Shown here piece by piece: positions 55,287 through 63,415 of a DNA stretch of 64,000 bases. Position 1 is the first letter of the stretch. Each line of letters begins with the position of its first letter. The position numbers and the translations under genes were made by a program. Where the stretch lies: contig NZ_JBGIYY010000012.1 in the NCBI RefSeq assembly GCF_041380235.1, positions 92,554-156,553 on the forward strand. The letters run 5' to 3'. This DNA comes from Glaciecola sp041380235. GTDB taxonomy: Bacteria; Pseudomonadota; Gammaproteobacteria; Enterobacterales; Alteromonadaceae. The notes beneath the pieces were generated by a model that was not told the origin of the DNA, made no database searches, and saw only the letters and a list, made by a program, of their open reading frames with translations.

Positions 55287-55583
55287 CTAAAGATGCTTTC
55301 CTAAATCCATTGTCTTATGGAGCACCCTAATAATACGAATGCCATAGTTGGTCTTTCGAAATATAATAATGTGCTCGTTTACGCTGAAGGAGAAGCAACC
55401 CTTTCGCAGTTCGTTCCTATCCTTAATAGCCGGATACTCGCGATCACGAGCAAGCGTATCAAATTGACGTTCAATATCATCTAGGTAGGTATTTCGTTTA
55501 GAAACCCCCCATTCATTTTCCGTGTACCGTCCAATGTTAATTAAATCATCAAATGCGACTCGGGAAACTTTATATGAGGGCAC
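55287..55583 (-). CDS. ParE/RelE-superfamily toxin
   Basis: A 98-residue toxin of the ParE group. Family signs are SRVAFDDLINIGRYTENEWG, LAREYPAIKDRNELRKGCF-like arrangement, FSVNEHIIIFRKTNYGIRII and the terminal RVLHKTMD. It starts with GTG, whose G is shared with the last base of the antitoxin TAG stop, so it is co-translated with the antitoxin. ParE toxins poison DNA gyrase; RelE toxins cut mRNA. The sequence fits ParE better, without proof. Confidence 0.9.
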   Translation of the reverse strand: MPSYKVSRVAFDDLINIGRYTENEWGVSKRNTYLDDIERQFDTLARDREYPAIKDRNELRKGCFSFSVNEHIIIFRKTNYGIRIIRVLHKTMDLGKHL

Positions 55584-55825
55584 TAATTAGCATCCAGTTT
55601 TTGTTTAATTGATGACATAGAAAAATCTTCAACATCAGGGCTTTTATCACCATCGTCGATTAATCTTCTTAGTTGAGTGAGCTTCGATTTTGCTTGCTTC
55701 TCTTGCAATAGCCTTACAGCAGCTCGTATGACTTCGCTTTGATTGCCATAATCACCAGAACTTACTAATGTTTCAATAAACTCATTCATTTTTGAACTAG
55801 GTTGAAATGTAATAGTCCGCGCCAT
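55583..55825 (-). CDS. ParD-family antitoxin
   Basis: An 80-residue ribbon-helix-helix antitoxin. The DNA-binding part is RTITFQPSSKMNEFIETLVS with SGDYGNQSEVIRAAVRLLQE, the standard CopG/ParD pattern. The C-terminal half (about 45-80) would bind the toxin. A ribosome site AAGGTG precedes the ATG. It precedes the toxin and probably represses the operon through the palindrome just upstream. Confidence 0.92.
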   Translation of the reverse strand: MARTITFQPSSKMNEFIETLVSSGDYGNQSEVIRAAVRLLQEKQAKSKLTQLRRLIDDGDKSPDVEDFSMSSIKQKLDAN

Positions 55826-55838
55826 CTTGCACCTTTTT

Positions 55839-55889
55839 GTAAGTAATTTACTTACATCAGACTATACTGAAAGTTTATAGAATAGTAAA
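55839..55889 (-). promoter_or_regulatory. Toxin-antitoxin promoter and palindromic operator
   Basis: On the minus strand a TTTACT -35 (55884-55889) and TATAGT -10 (55861-55866) are separated by 17 bases. The palindrome GTAAGTAA-T-TTACTTAC (55839-55855) lies between the -10 and the antitoxin ribosome site. This is the typical place for autorepression by a ParD ribbon-helix-helix dimer. Confidence 0.72.
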
Positions 55890-56334
55890 TTATTGAAACA
55901 AAAGAGTGGCTATTTTCTGCGGCGATGGATTTTCACTGACGGCTGTTGTTGATGTTTTGTTTTCTTATAGATTGGATGAATGAGAGAGGAAGCGCTTATG
56001 TAACCATGCTGCTCTTGCTCTTCTGAGTAATATAGGCTTGAAATTTACTAACCTATAGTGCGTTACATTGCTCCGCTCTCGAACGCCAAATCCGGCCAGT
56101 GGTGCTGCTATAATCGGTCCCAAAAAGTTCAAGGGTGTTCCGTTCTGGATTACTGTGGTGGCTTCAGATACCCGACGGTCGGATCAATCGCTGAGACACT
56201 TTCGATATTTTCTACAACGACTTTTAGCAGATGCAACGATGCCTAAAAGTGAAAGTTGCATATCGCTAACGGGACCTTTTGTGTAATGCGACGTTGTAAC
56301 GTGAAACGCCCAACTGCTGCGTTATGGGGGAGTA
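55890..56334. other. Gene-poor stretch of unclear origin
   Basis: About 445 bases between the toxin-antitoxin operon and the next gene. Short frames exist on both strands (for example 56068-56286 on +), but none has a ribosome site, recognisable motif or coherent composition. It may hold decayed gene fragments; I cannot identify them. Confidence 0.45.
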
Positions 56335-56844
56335 CTATTTTGCAGGGGCATTCTTGGCGCGTTTGGCCGCCAGTTGCTTTTCATTTTCTGCTCGCAGTTT
56401 GGCTTTTGCAGCTCCCCGCTCTGCAACGACATCAGGTAGGCTTACTTTGTCTTTGATGAGTTTCTGCATAGTGCTTTCAAAGCTTTTTACATCTCCCAGA
56501 TAGTGTAAGCGCTTGGAGTCTTTGAATGGCACCAGTATGCCTTCGGCTTTTAATGCGGCAGCTAAGAAACCCGAATTGTTGGCACTGGCGGAGGAGAACA
56601 GCGACGCAAACAGCCGTGCGTTGAAACTGTCATTGGGCTTAGTGCGCTGCTCAATGGTCGCAAGTATGTCGGCCAGCGCTATCCACTCAGTTGAGAAAAG
56701 ACCGCTGGTAGCATTGTCGGTGACGCGAAGGAGCAGGGTTTTATCTGCAGTGTCATAGCCAACGTTGTATGTAAGCGTGGCTTGTTCGGGGGACGTGACT
56801 TTGCCGCAAGTAGCGACTTTCAGAATGTTGATGGTTGTTGTCAT
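56335..56844 (-). CDS. Hypothetical protein, unknown family
   Basis: I do not recognise this 169-residue protein. It has no signal peptide or membrane helix. The first half looks like beta strands (INILKVATCGKVTSPEQATL, LLLRVTDNATSGLFST), the middle is helical (RLFASLFSSASANNSGFLAA), and the last about 25 residues are a Lys/Ala-rich charged helix (KLRAENEKQLAAKRAKNAPA). The ATG at 56844 follows AAAGGTG, which is better than an extension starting 10 codons upstream. It lies alone in the accessory stretch before the tRNA. No function is proposed. Confidence 0.65.
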   Translation of the reverse strand: MTTTINILKVATCGKVTSPEQATLTYNVGYDTADKTLLLRVTDNATSGLFSTEWIALADILATIEQRTKPNDSFNARLFASLFSSASANNSGFLAAALKAEGILVPFKDSKRLHYLGDVKSFESTMQKLIKDKVSLPDVVAERGAAKAKLRAENEKQLAAKRAKNAPAK

Positions 56845-57126
56845 TATTGGCACCTTTGAAGTTACGAATAGCATGAGTGCATATTCATATAAGATACCGA
56901 TAAAGGCGCAAAAGGTTGGGGAGAAATGCTGAGGGTTAATTCGATTCGTTTATCTTTTACTGCCGTTCAAGTTTTGAAATTTGAGAGACAGCTGTGTACG
57001 TAAAGCCGCCCCTTATGTCTTAGTTTACTCAACATAACAATTAGCGACGATTGGAAGTAATTACTCCCAAGAGCATTTTGTGGCAGCATATAAAGTTATT
57101 ATCTTATGCCTTAACTGTGACAATCA
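56845..57126. other. Intergenic region without a recognised gene
   Basis: About 280 bases between two minus-strand genes with no supported coding frame, hairpin with T-run, or repeat. Confidence 0.5.
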
Positions 57127-57942
57127 CTATTGCTCAAAGCAATAAAAACTCAGTATTAACTCGTCACAATTCGCAGAGTAAGAAGATGTCCAAGAAACAC
57201 CTTTGCTAGAAGGATCTCCCAGAGTAACAACTGTATTATTTGGTCCACTATTGGGGCTACCTAACTCCGATGTCCAATTCTTACAGCTATTTCCGAGTGG
57301 GAGACCATCCGCCTGTGTTGCAGTCCAAACCCTATTTTGGGGGCTGTTTACTTGAGGCCTTGGAACAGGTATGCCATTTTCATTTTCATTTATTGGCGTT
57401 CTCAAACAATTGTTGGGATTCTTGCAATTAAAAATATTTGCGAAATCATCGATTACTATTTTTTTGCTCGGCAGAACGTAAGCTAAATGATTGATATTGA
57501 ATCTATCCGCAGGACCAACATTGGAGTCACTTAGCCATGCTTTATATTCGCCCGTCAGGCCTGCCTTTGAAGCTAAGTTTTTACATATGAGATCAGCTGT
57601 TGCCAATCCTCCAAAATCAGCTTTTACTCCCTGACTTGATACAAAGACATACTTATCCTCTTTTTGTGCTTCTGATGTTTTACCTAGATTAGCTTCGCCA
57701 TTACTTGTATTTGACAGAGATATAATGTAGCCGGAAAATCCTAAAATCATAGCGAAAAGAGCTAAGACAAATAATCTATTAATAATCAATTTAACGATAT
57801 CAGCACTACCGCTTTTGGTAAGAGAAGGAAAAATATCTTTTTCTAATATTTTCCTCAGCACAAAAAATAGAATTGCAGCAAACAAACCACTTAACGCTAA
57901 TGGGGTGGAAACATTTGCTGCGATTTCAAAGATCTTTTCCAT
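57127..57942 (-). CDS. Membrane-anchored DUF1554 protein
   Basis: A 271-residue protein with two N-terminal helices (about 14-32 and 52-72) and an extracytoplasmic C-terminal domain (about 88-271). That domain matches the DUF1554 pattern: YKAWLSDSNVGPADRFN, VWTATQADGLPLGNSCKNW, VSWTSSYSANCDELILSF and a terminal YCFEQ. DUF1554 is a lectin-like fold best known from Leptospira lipoproteins. The two-helix anchor is an unusual combination to me. The gene is AT-rich and lies about 330 bases from the tRNA, consistent with horizontal acquisition. Confidence 0.75.
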   Translation of the reverse strand: MEKIFEIAANVSTPLALSGLFAAILFFVLRKILEKDIFPSLTKSGSADIVKLIINRLFVLALFAMILGFSGYIISLSNTSNGEANLGKTSEAQKEDKYVFVSSQGVKADFGGLATADLICKNLASKAGLTGEYKAWLSDSNVGPADRFNINHLAYVLPSKKIVIDDFANIFNCKNPNNCLRTPINENENGIPVPRPQVNSPQNRVWTATQADGLPLGNSCKNWTSELGSPNSGPNNTVVTLGDPSSKGVSWTSSYSANCDELILSFYCFEQ

Positions 57943-58191
57943 ATATATTTACTTGCTCTTTCTAAAAGAGTTTATTTTTCTCAAAATTAACAATGTTTGG
58001 CAAGTTTTTACATTATTGCCAACGAAGGGCTGCTGTTTGTCTTAAGCGGCCAAAGCGAGCTACTAGGTGCTAATCGTATCAGGGTGTGCGCTATAAAATA
58101 TTTCGCTCACTTTATAGTGTTGAGCAAATGGTATTATGCTTGGCGCGCTAGGACAATCGAAGTCTAGATATTATGATGCGTTAAAAGTGCT

Positions 58192-58234
58192 ACACAAAAA
58201 ATATAGACCCAACATCCATAAAATCGGCGGGTCT
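58192..58234 (-). terminator. Possible terminator downstream of the tRNA
   Basis: On the minus strand AGACCC (58229-58234) and GGGTCT (58205-58210) can pair across an 18-base loop, followed by ATATTTTTT. It lies about 36 bases past the tRNA 3' end. The long loop makes it a modest call. Confidence 0.5.
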
Positions 58235-58269
58235 GAGTTAAAATAACTCGATGAAAGGTAAAAGAAAAA

Positions 58270-58346
58270 TGGTGGCCCGACCCTGACTTGAACAGGGGAC
58301 CTGCCGATTATGAGTCGGATGCTCTAACCAACTGAGCTATCGGGCC
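58270..58346 (-). tRNA. tRNA with CAU anticodon (Met elongator or Ile2)
   Basis: A 77-base cloverleaf with encoded CCA. The acceptor stem is GGCCCGA/TCGGGCC, the D-arm is AGCTCAGTTGGTTAGAGC, the anticodon loop CTCATAA gives CAU, and the T-arm is CCCTG-TTCAAGT-CAGGG. CAU fits elongator Met or the lysidine-modified Ile2. The C4-G69 and C5-G68 pairs are shared with Ile2 tRNAs, so Ile2 is not excluded. It borders the accessory stretch on its 3' side, which is the usual side for island integration. Confidence 0.95.
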
Positions 58347-58365
58347 ATTTCGCGAAGCGGTGCGC

Positions 58366-58394
58366 AGTATAATGATTTTTTGGTTTTATGTCAC
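58366..58394 (-). promoter_or_regulatory. Promoter of the tRNA gene
   Basis: GTGACA (58389-58394) and TATACT (58366-58371) on the minus strand are separated by exactly 17 bases and followed by a GC-rich discriminator (GCGCACC), the standard layout of stable-RNA promoters under stringent control. Confidence 0.8.
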
Positions 58395-58559
58395 CCAAGG
58401 CTCCACTTTTTTTTAAAAAATATCGCTAACTCATTGCAATAACTAAAGTTTGCACGATTACTGCCGTCATATAAGTGCAAGGTAACTAATTTTTTGCTAT
58501 GTTTGCGCTGTGATGGCGCTCAAACACTGGCATTGCGCATTTTGAATAGGAGAGTGCGA

Positions 58560-58889
58560 ATGAGAGAGGACCCGTATTTACTCAGTGGTCGCAATACAAT
58601 CATACACAAGCAACGTAAAGTTGACTTGCTGATAATTAACAGCCGACAAGATCCGGTCTTGATGGTGTTGCACAATGGCATAGAATTATATAATGGGGCT
58701 ATTCCAGAAAATAAGCTTGAAGCTAAACGCATGGATGTGGCAAAAGTCGATATCGCCGCTCCTGAAAATTTTGGCGACTATCGCAATCTTTTGTTCGTGC
58801 AGACCTTAAATAATAAAGAGTACAAAATTGACTACTCCAAAAAAGGAACCGAGTACTTCATTACCATTCACCAAGAGAGTACTTTCTAG
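58560..58889 (+). CDS. Hypothetical protein upstream of lrgA
   Basis: A 109-residue protein of unknown family without signal peptide or membrane helix. It is rich in beta-type segments (VDLLIINSRQDPVLMVLHNG, KEYKIDYSKKGTEYFITIH). The ATG at 58560 has TAGGAGAG upstream, better than an in-frame start 22 codons earlier. Its end overlaps the start of the LrgA-like gene by about 60 bases if that gene begins at its first TTG. Confidence 0.65.
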   Translation: MREDPYLLSGRNTIIHKQRKVDLLIINSRQDPVLMVLHNGIELYNGAIPENKLEAKRMDVAKVDIAAPENFGDYRNLLFVQTLNNKEYKIDYSKKGTEYFITIHQESTF

Positions 58890-59250
58890 GCTTTCGTATT
58901 TGGCTCAATTTTCGTTGGGCCTATGTTTGCTCGTTTTAATTTTTATTGCGTCCCAACAAGTCACTTCATATTTTCAAATAAAGCTGCCGCCAGCGCTTTT
59001 AGGTATTGGCGTACTTCTGCTGTTACTCTTAACTTTGCGCAAAGTCCCTATGTTCATTCAAACTGGTGCCAGACCTATGCTGTCGCATATGGTGCTCTTT
59101 TTGATCCCGGCCATTGTCACGATTGTCGCCCACTTTGCATTAATCCTTGAGTTTCCGATGGTGCTGTTACTGGCCATTGTGGGCACTACAGTCTTAAGTT
59201 TATTCATTACTGCGGTTATCAGCCAAAAACTCATGGGTAAATATCAATGA
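58828..59250 (+). CDS. lrgA: CidA/LrgA family membrane protein
   Basis: A holin-like membrane protein (up to 140 residues) with four hydrophobic segments. IKLPPALLGIGVLLLLLLTL and the ARPMLSHMVLFLIPAIV block are the family's conserved parts. There is no ATG before the first helix; the listed start is a TTG inside the preceding gene, and a TTG about 24 codons later is also possible. It is followed by lrgB after 10 bases. In Gram-positives the pair affects murein hydrolase activity and lysis; in Gram-negatives it is linked to organic acid export, so the role here is uncertain. Confidence 0.85.
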   Translation: MTTPKKEPSTSLPFTKRVLSRLSYLAQFSLGLCLLVLIFIASQQVTSYFQIKLPPALLGIGVLLLLLLTLRKVPMFIQTGARPMLSHMVLFLIPAIVTIVAHFALILEFPMVLLLAIVGTTVLSLFITAVISQKLMGKYQ

Positions 59251-59260
59251 GCTGTGGCAT

Positions 59261-59962
59261 ATGAATTTAGATAGTTTACTCAGTTTCCAAGGGCATATTG
59301 TATGGCTCAGTATTACCCTAGCAGCCTATGTACTGAGTTTGATTCTTTACCAAAAAGCCAATAGTCATCCGGCATTGCATCCGCTGATCATTAGTTCAAC
59401 TTTGATCATCTGCAGTTTGTTTGCTTTGGATGTGGTTATTGAGGATTATTTAAACTATGTGTGGTTGCTGGCTTTTTTGCTAGGCCCAGCTACGGTAGCG
59501 CTGGCTATACCCCTCTACAACCAACTGGCGGTGTTAATTAGAATGGGCTGGCGAGTTGTCGCACCGATTTTTATTGGCGGTACCATCGCGCCAATATTGG
59601 CTTGGCTTAGCGTATACTTTTTTGATACGCCTGTTGCACTGCAAATGACCGTTTTGGTTAAGTCGATTACCACTCCCTTAGCAATGGGCACTGCAGAAGC
59701 CATTGGCGGAATTGGATCTTTAGCAGCAGTATTGGTGGTGCTGACTGGTATTGTAGGGGCAGTATTTGCGCCTTTAGTGTTTCAGTTGGCCAAAACCCAT
59801 TCTGAAATGGCGCAGGGTGTCGCTTTAGGCACTGTTGCTCATGCAGTGGGTACGTCTAAAGCCATCTCTATCTCTGAAACCTGCGCTGCGTTTGCGACAC
59901 TTTCGGTCTGTTTAAACGGTATTGTTACTGCTCTGATGCTACCGCTTTTGTTTGCCTCATAA
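59261..59962 (+). CDS. lrgB: LrgB family membrane protein
   Basis: A membrane protein of 233 residues with about seven helices. PLYNQLAVLIRMGWRVVAPI, the SITTPLAMGTAEAIGGIGSL segment and the GVALGTVAHAVGTSKAISIS segment are the conserved LrgB/CidB/YohK core. It pairs with the LrgA-like protein upstream; the two are almost certainly co-transcribed. Confidence 0.93.
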   Translation: MNLDSLLSFQGHIVWLSITLAAYVLSLILYQKANSHPALHPLIISSTLIICSLFALDVVIEDYLNYVWLLAFLLGPATVALAIPLYNQLAVLIRMGWRVVAPIFIGGTIAPILAWLSVYFFDTPVALQMTVLVKSITTPLAMGTAEAIGGIGSLAAVLVVLTGIVGAVFAPLVFQLAKTHSEMAQGVALGTVAHAVGTSKAISISETCAAFATLSVCLNGIVTALMLPLLFAS

Positions 59963-60118
59963 ATTTAGTTAGCACATTCCCTTCTAAGCCTCGTATTTAT
60001 TGTCCTGATTAGGTAAAGGTTCTTTAGATATGTCCGATGATATAAGCAGTTAAGTAATTTTACCTGAGCGCAGTTTTATATCTAGCTCAGTGTGTTTATT
60101 CAATTGGACCCATTTAAT

Positions 60119-61111
60119 ATGCTTTCAGTGCTGATTTGCGATGACTCAATGGTCGCCCGTAAACAGGTTGCCAAATGCCTGCCGCAAGATTTAAAAAGCA
60201 GCATTCACTTTGCTAAGCATGGTGGAGAGGCGCTAGACGCCATTTGCGCAAATAAAGGCGACTTATTGTTGCTCGATTTGAATATGCCGGTAATGGATGG
60301 GTATGAAACACTCAGTCATATTAAACAGCAAAACTTATTAACCAAAACGATTGTTATTTCCGGTGATATCCAACCAGAGGCTCGCCAACGCGTAATCAAT
60401 TTAGGCGCACTCGACTTTATTAAAAAACCGGTGAGTGCCGACGAGCTCCAGGCGGTCCTTGAAAAACACCACATACTCAACAAGCAAACAGCGTCTGTAC
60501 TAGGGCCGAATTCGCTCGATGAGCAAATTAGAGACTGCTATCAAGAAGTCGCTAACGTTGCTATGGGACAAGCTGGCAATCACCTAGCGCGTGCGCTGAA
60601 TGTATTTGTAAGCCTCCCCATTCCGAATGTAAACCTGATTGAAGTATCAGAGCTGCATATGATGCTCAGCGATGTTGACGCCAACGAATCCACATCAGGC
60701 GTTTGCCAAGGTTTTTTAGGTGACGGCATCAGCGGCGAGGCGCTTTTTATTTTGAGCGATTCAAGCTTTCATGATTTAGCGAAGATCATGCAGGTAGAAG
60801 GCGATTTAGATGATCAACGGCAGCTTGAGCTATTAATGGATGCTGCAAGCATACTCATTGGGACATGTTTAGGCGGTATCGCCAGCCAACTCGACATGAA
60901 ATTTAGACAGGGTCATCCAGTGGTGTTGGGTCAACATCAGAGCGTACAAGAGTTAATAAATGCAAACAAAAGCACGTGGCGCAAAACCTTAGCAATAGAG
61001 CTGAGCTATGGCATTGAAGGCTTTAACGTGCATTGCGATTTGATTTTGCTATTTACCGAAGACTCAATGGACATGATGAACGTAAAACTATCGCATTTGC
61101 TGGAGGATTAG
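60119..61111 (+). CDS. Response regulator with CheC-like phosphatase domain
   Basis: A 330-residue protein. The receiver domain (1-120) is complete: ICDDSM, phospho-acceptor Asp in LLLDLNMPVMDGYE (about 54) and Lys in FIKKPV. The C-terminal half (about 135-325) is a CheC/CheX-type domain. Its first active-site motif is intact (YQEVANVAMGQAGN, ExxN), while the second reads MDAASIL, lacking the Glu and Asn. Such fusions dephosphorylate receiver domains, CheY or their own. The ATG at 60119 is chosen over a GTG nine codons upstream. It overlaps no neighbour and is followed after 2 bases by the PAS gene. Confidence 0.88.
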   Translation: MLSVLICDDSMVARKQVAKCLPQDLKSSIHFAKHGGEALDAICANKGDLLLLDLNMPVMDGYETLSHIKQQNLLTKTIVISGDIQPEARQRVINLGALDFIKKPVSADELQAVLEKHHILNKQTASVLGPNSLDEQIRDCYQEVANVAMGQAGNHLARALNVFVSLPIPNVNLIEVSELHMMLSDVDANESTSGVCQGFLGDGISGEALFILSDSSFHDLAKIMQVEGDLDDQRQLELLMDAASILIGTCLGGIASQLDMKFRQGHPVVLGQHQSVQELINANKSTWRKTLAIELSYGIEGFNVHCDLILLFTEDSMDMMNVKLSHLLED

Positions 61112-61113
61112 AC

Positions 61114-61617
61114 ATGACAACAAGTGCTAATGTAAAAAATGACGGTTTAGAAGAGCTTTTAGAGTTTCATTGGATGATGGATATGATCCAAACGGTGGAC
61201 GTGGGTATTGTGGTGTTCAATCGAAATTTTGAGATCAAAGTCTGGAACGGATTTATGGAAGCGCATTCTGGTAAATTACCGTCAGATGTGCGCGATAAAG
61301 TGTTGTTTTCACTCTTTTCGGATATTGCCCCTGCTTGGTTTCAGCAAAAAGTAAAAAGCGTATTTGATTTGCGTACACGCGCCTTTATTACCTGGGAGCA
61401 ACGTCCCTACTTATTCAAGTTCAGAAACTATCGGCCTATCACAAGTTCAGCGCCCTACATGTATCAAAACGTCGTCTTTTCACCTCTGGTGTCGGCTACG
61501 GGAACGGTCGAGCATGTTTGCATGATGATTTACGATATGACCGATGCGGCATCAGCTAAAAAGCAGTTACTCGCTTTGCAGGTGAAAGAAGCCGAACAAT
61601 TCGAACATTCAAGATAA
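61114..61617 (+). CDS. PAS-domain protein paired with the REC-CheC regulator
   Basis: A small cytoplasmic protein of 167 residues. The PAS fold begins MMDMIQTVDVGIVVFNRNFE with KVWNGFMEAHSG and ends with MMIYDMTDAASAKKQLLALQ, the usual PAS-to-coiled-coil transition. There is no attached enzyme domain. A strong site GGAGGA lies upstream, and the start is 2 bases after the REC-CheC stop. It probably senses a ligand or heme and acts through the preceding regulator. The name of the system is unknown to me. Confidence 0.85.
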   Translation: MTTSANVKNDGLEELLEFHWMMDMIQTVDVGIVVFNRNFEIKVWNGFMEAHSGKLPSDVRDKVLFSLFSDIAPAWFQQKVKSVFDLRTRAFITWEQRPYLFKFRNYRPITSSAPYMYQNVVFSPLVSATGTVEHVCMMIYDMTDAASAKKQLLALQVKEAEQFEHSR

Positions 61618-61705
61618 GTTGGGTCTGTAATTGTTTATTCTTGCCAAACTGGTCTGTGTTTTGCTGAGCAATCAGTACTCGAGCCAAATAAAACGATGTA
61701 TTGTC

Positions 61706-63415
61706 ATGTTTAAACACCTAACTATAGCGCTGTTGTGTCTGCTGCTTGTCGCCGCGTGCGGTGGCTCGGGTGATGACGCGCCTGCTGTGCCAAATGCACA
61801 GCCTTTATTGCTGAATGCTGGCACAGATATTAGTGCAGCAGAGGGGGAGACTGTTAGCGTAAGCGGTGTTGCCAGTGGCGGTAACGGAAGCTACTCATTT
61901 GTTTGGCGTGGTCCAGAGGGTGTGGTGATTGAACAAGCAGACCAGAGCTCAGCTGATGCCCTTATCACAGCGCCAGCCGTTACCCAAAGCACAAGTTTCA
62001 CACTGACTTTACAAGCGACGGATAGCGATGGCCTGACCGCTTCTCGCAGTATTGCGTTAACGGTAAACCCAATTAATATACTGCCGGTGGCAATCATCGT
62101 TGCCAATTCCCTAGAAAATTACCTCAGCAGAAGCTATCCGGTGCTCGCACAAATTGAGTTGGACGCTTCCTCTAGTTTTGATCAAGATCCTCAGACAGCA
62201 GATGCCGATATTGCCGCCTATTTATGGCAGCAAGTTGCCGGAGAGAACGTATTAGGGAGCGCAGCACTAGATACACCCATACTGCGCTTTATCGCACCTG
62301 TCACCCTAAACAGCGCCGATATTGACATTATGCTAACGGTGACCGATCAGGAAGGCGCTCAGGCCACAGAGCGAATTACACTGACCCTGCTAGGCCAACA
62401 AGGCACTTTTCCAGAGCTTAGCTTGGGCAAAGCAGTGGCGGTATTTTCTGGTGAGCAAATGCCCTTAACATCTTCAGTGACAAGCGCAGCACCCAATGCG
62501 CGGCCATTTAATGTGACCTGGCAACATAATTATGTAGGTGAGCTGACCATTGATGCGCCTAATCAAAACAACACTGTCGCGATCGCGCCACTAGTCGAAC
62601 AAACTACCGAAATTACCTTTGAACTGAATGCAAGAGATGCGTTTAATAATCAGGTTGTGAGCACGGTTTCATACATCGTTTACCCACCACAACGTTCACC
62701 CATTAATGACACCGGCGTTAGCTTAAGTGGCAGCTTAAACGGATTTCAGGCGGCTTATGTTAACGATTTTCCTGCACAAGATGCGCAGTTTGGTAGCGAC
62801 AGAATTGCAGAGACAGGTTTGTTAAATAAAACCGGTCGCGGTGAAAACGGCTTTGACTTTACGCGACTGAATGAAAACGGCGATCCGGTAGACGATATTA
62901 TGCGCCCATGGCGATGTGTAAGAGACAACGTGACGGGCTTGATCTGGGAAACAAAAAACACCATAGAAGATGATATTCATAACGCCGATCAGCGTTTTAC
63001 TTGGTATCAGCAAGAAGATAACGGTAATTTTGAAGGTGAAATCAATGCAGCCAGTCAAAGCTGTAACCTAACAAATCAGCAGTGTAATACCGAGTCTTTT
63101 GTTGAAACCGTTAATCAAGTCGGCTTATGTGGATTTTTTGACTGGCGGGTACCAACGCATGCAGAGCTACAGTCGATTGTGCATTACGGCAAGTCGGTCT
63201 CATTGATGTTAGACAGCGAATATTTTCCGTTTGCGGCAACTGTGCCCCAAGCACCTATTTGGTATTGGACCAATCAGTCTAGTGCAGATGGCGTTAGTGA
63301 TGAGTCTGCGCGTAACGCATGGGCAATAGATTTTGCCAGCGGTGTCGATAATTTTTTAAACAAAACGAGTGAGCAAAGAGTGAGATTGGTAAGAGCTGGG
63401 AGAAGTAATCCATGA
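61706..63415 (+). CDS. Lipoprotein with PKD-like and DUF1566 domains
   Basis: A lipoprotein (569 residues). The signal peptide MFKHLTIALLCLLLVAAC ends in the lipobox; this supports the ATG at 61706 over a TTG-type start at 61631. PKD/cadherin-like domains follow (about 27-125 and 130-240, with GGNGSYSFVWRGPEG and SFDQDPQTADADIAAYLWQQ), then a third beta-rich part. A DUF1566 (Lcl C-terminal) domain closes it (about 415-568): VTGLIWETKN, WRVPTHAELQSIVHYG, NAWAIDFASG. It is followed by a second DUF1566 gene with an overlapping start. It is probably a surface protein of unknown role. Confidence 0.85.
   Translation: MFKHLTIALLCLLLVAACGGSGDDAPAVPNAQPLLLNAGTDISAAEGETVSVSGVASGGNGSYSFVWRGPEGVVIEQADQSSADALITAPAVTQSTSFTLTLQATDSDGLTASRSIALTVNPINILPVAIIVANSLENYLSRSYPVLAQIELDASSSFDQDPQTADADIAAYLWQQVAGENVLGSAALDTPILRFIAPVTLNSADIDIMLTVTDQEGAQATERITLTLLGQQGTFPELSLGKAVAVFSGEQMPLTSSVTSAAPNARPFNVTWQHNYVGELTIDAPNQNNTVAIAPLVEQTTEITFELNARDAFNNQVVSTVSYIVYPPQRSPINDTGVSLSGSLNGFQAAYVNDFPAQDAQFGSDRIAETGLLNKTGRGENGFDFTRLNENGDPVDDIMRPWRCVRDNVTGLIWETKNTIEDDIHNADQRFTWYQQEDNGNFEGEINAASQSCNLTNQQCNTESFVETVNQVGLCGFFDWRVPTHAELQSIVHYGKSVSLMLDSEYFPFAATVPQAPIWYWTNQSSADGVSDESARNAWAIDFASGVDNFLNKTSEQRVRLVRAGRSNP

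Noticed and set aside
56058..56286. Two overlapping short frames on the + strand in the accessory stretch
   Set aside because: Neither has a start signal or recognisable product; they overlap in different phases and look like chance frames in possibly decayed DNA.
56260..56345. Integron attC-like bases (AACGCCC ... GCGTTAT) near 56305-56330
   Set aside because: Only a short imperfect core is present, with no paired second site of the right spacing and no integrase; not enough to call a cassette.
54202..58270. Prophage or integrative element next to the tRNA
   Set aside because: No integrase, transposase, phage structural gene or direct repeat of the tRNA 3' end was found.
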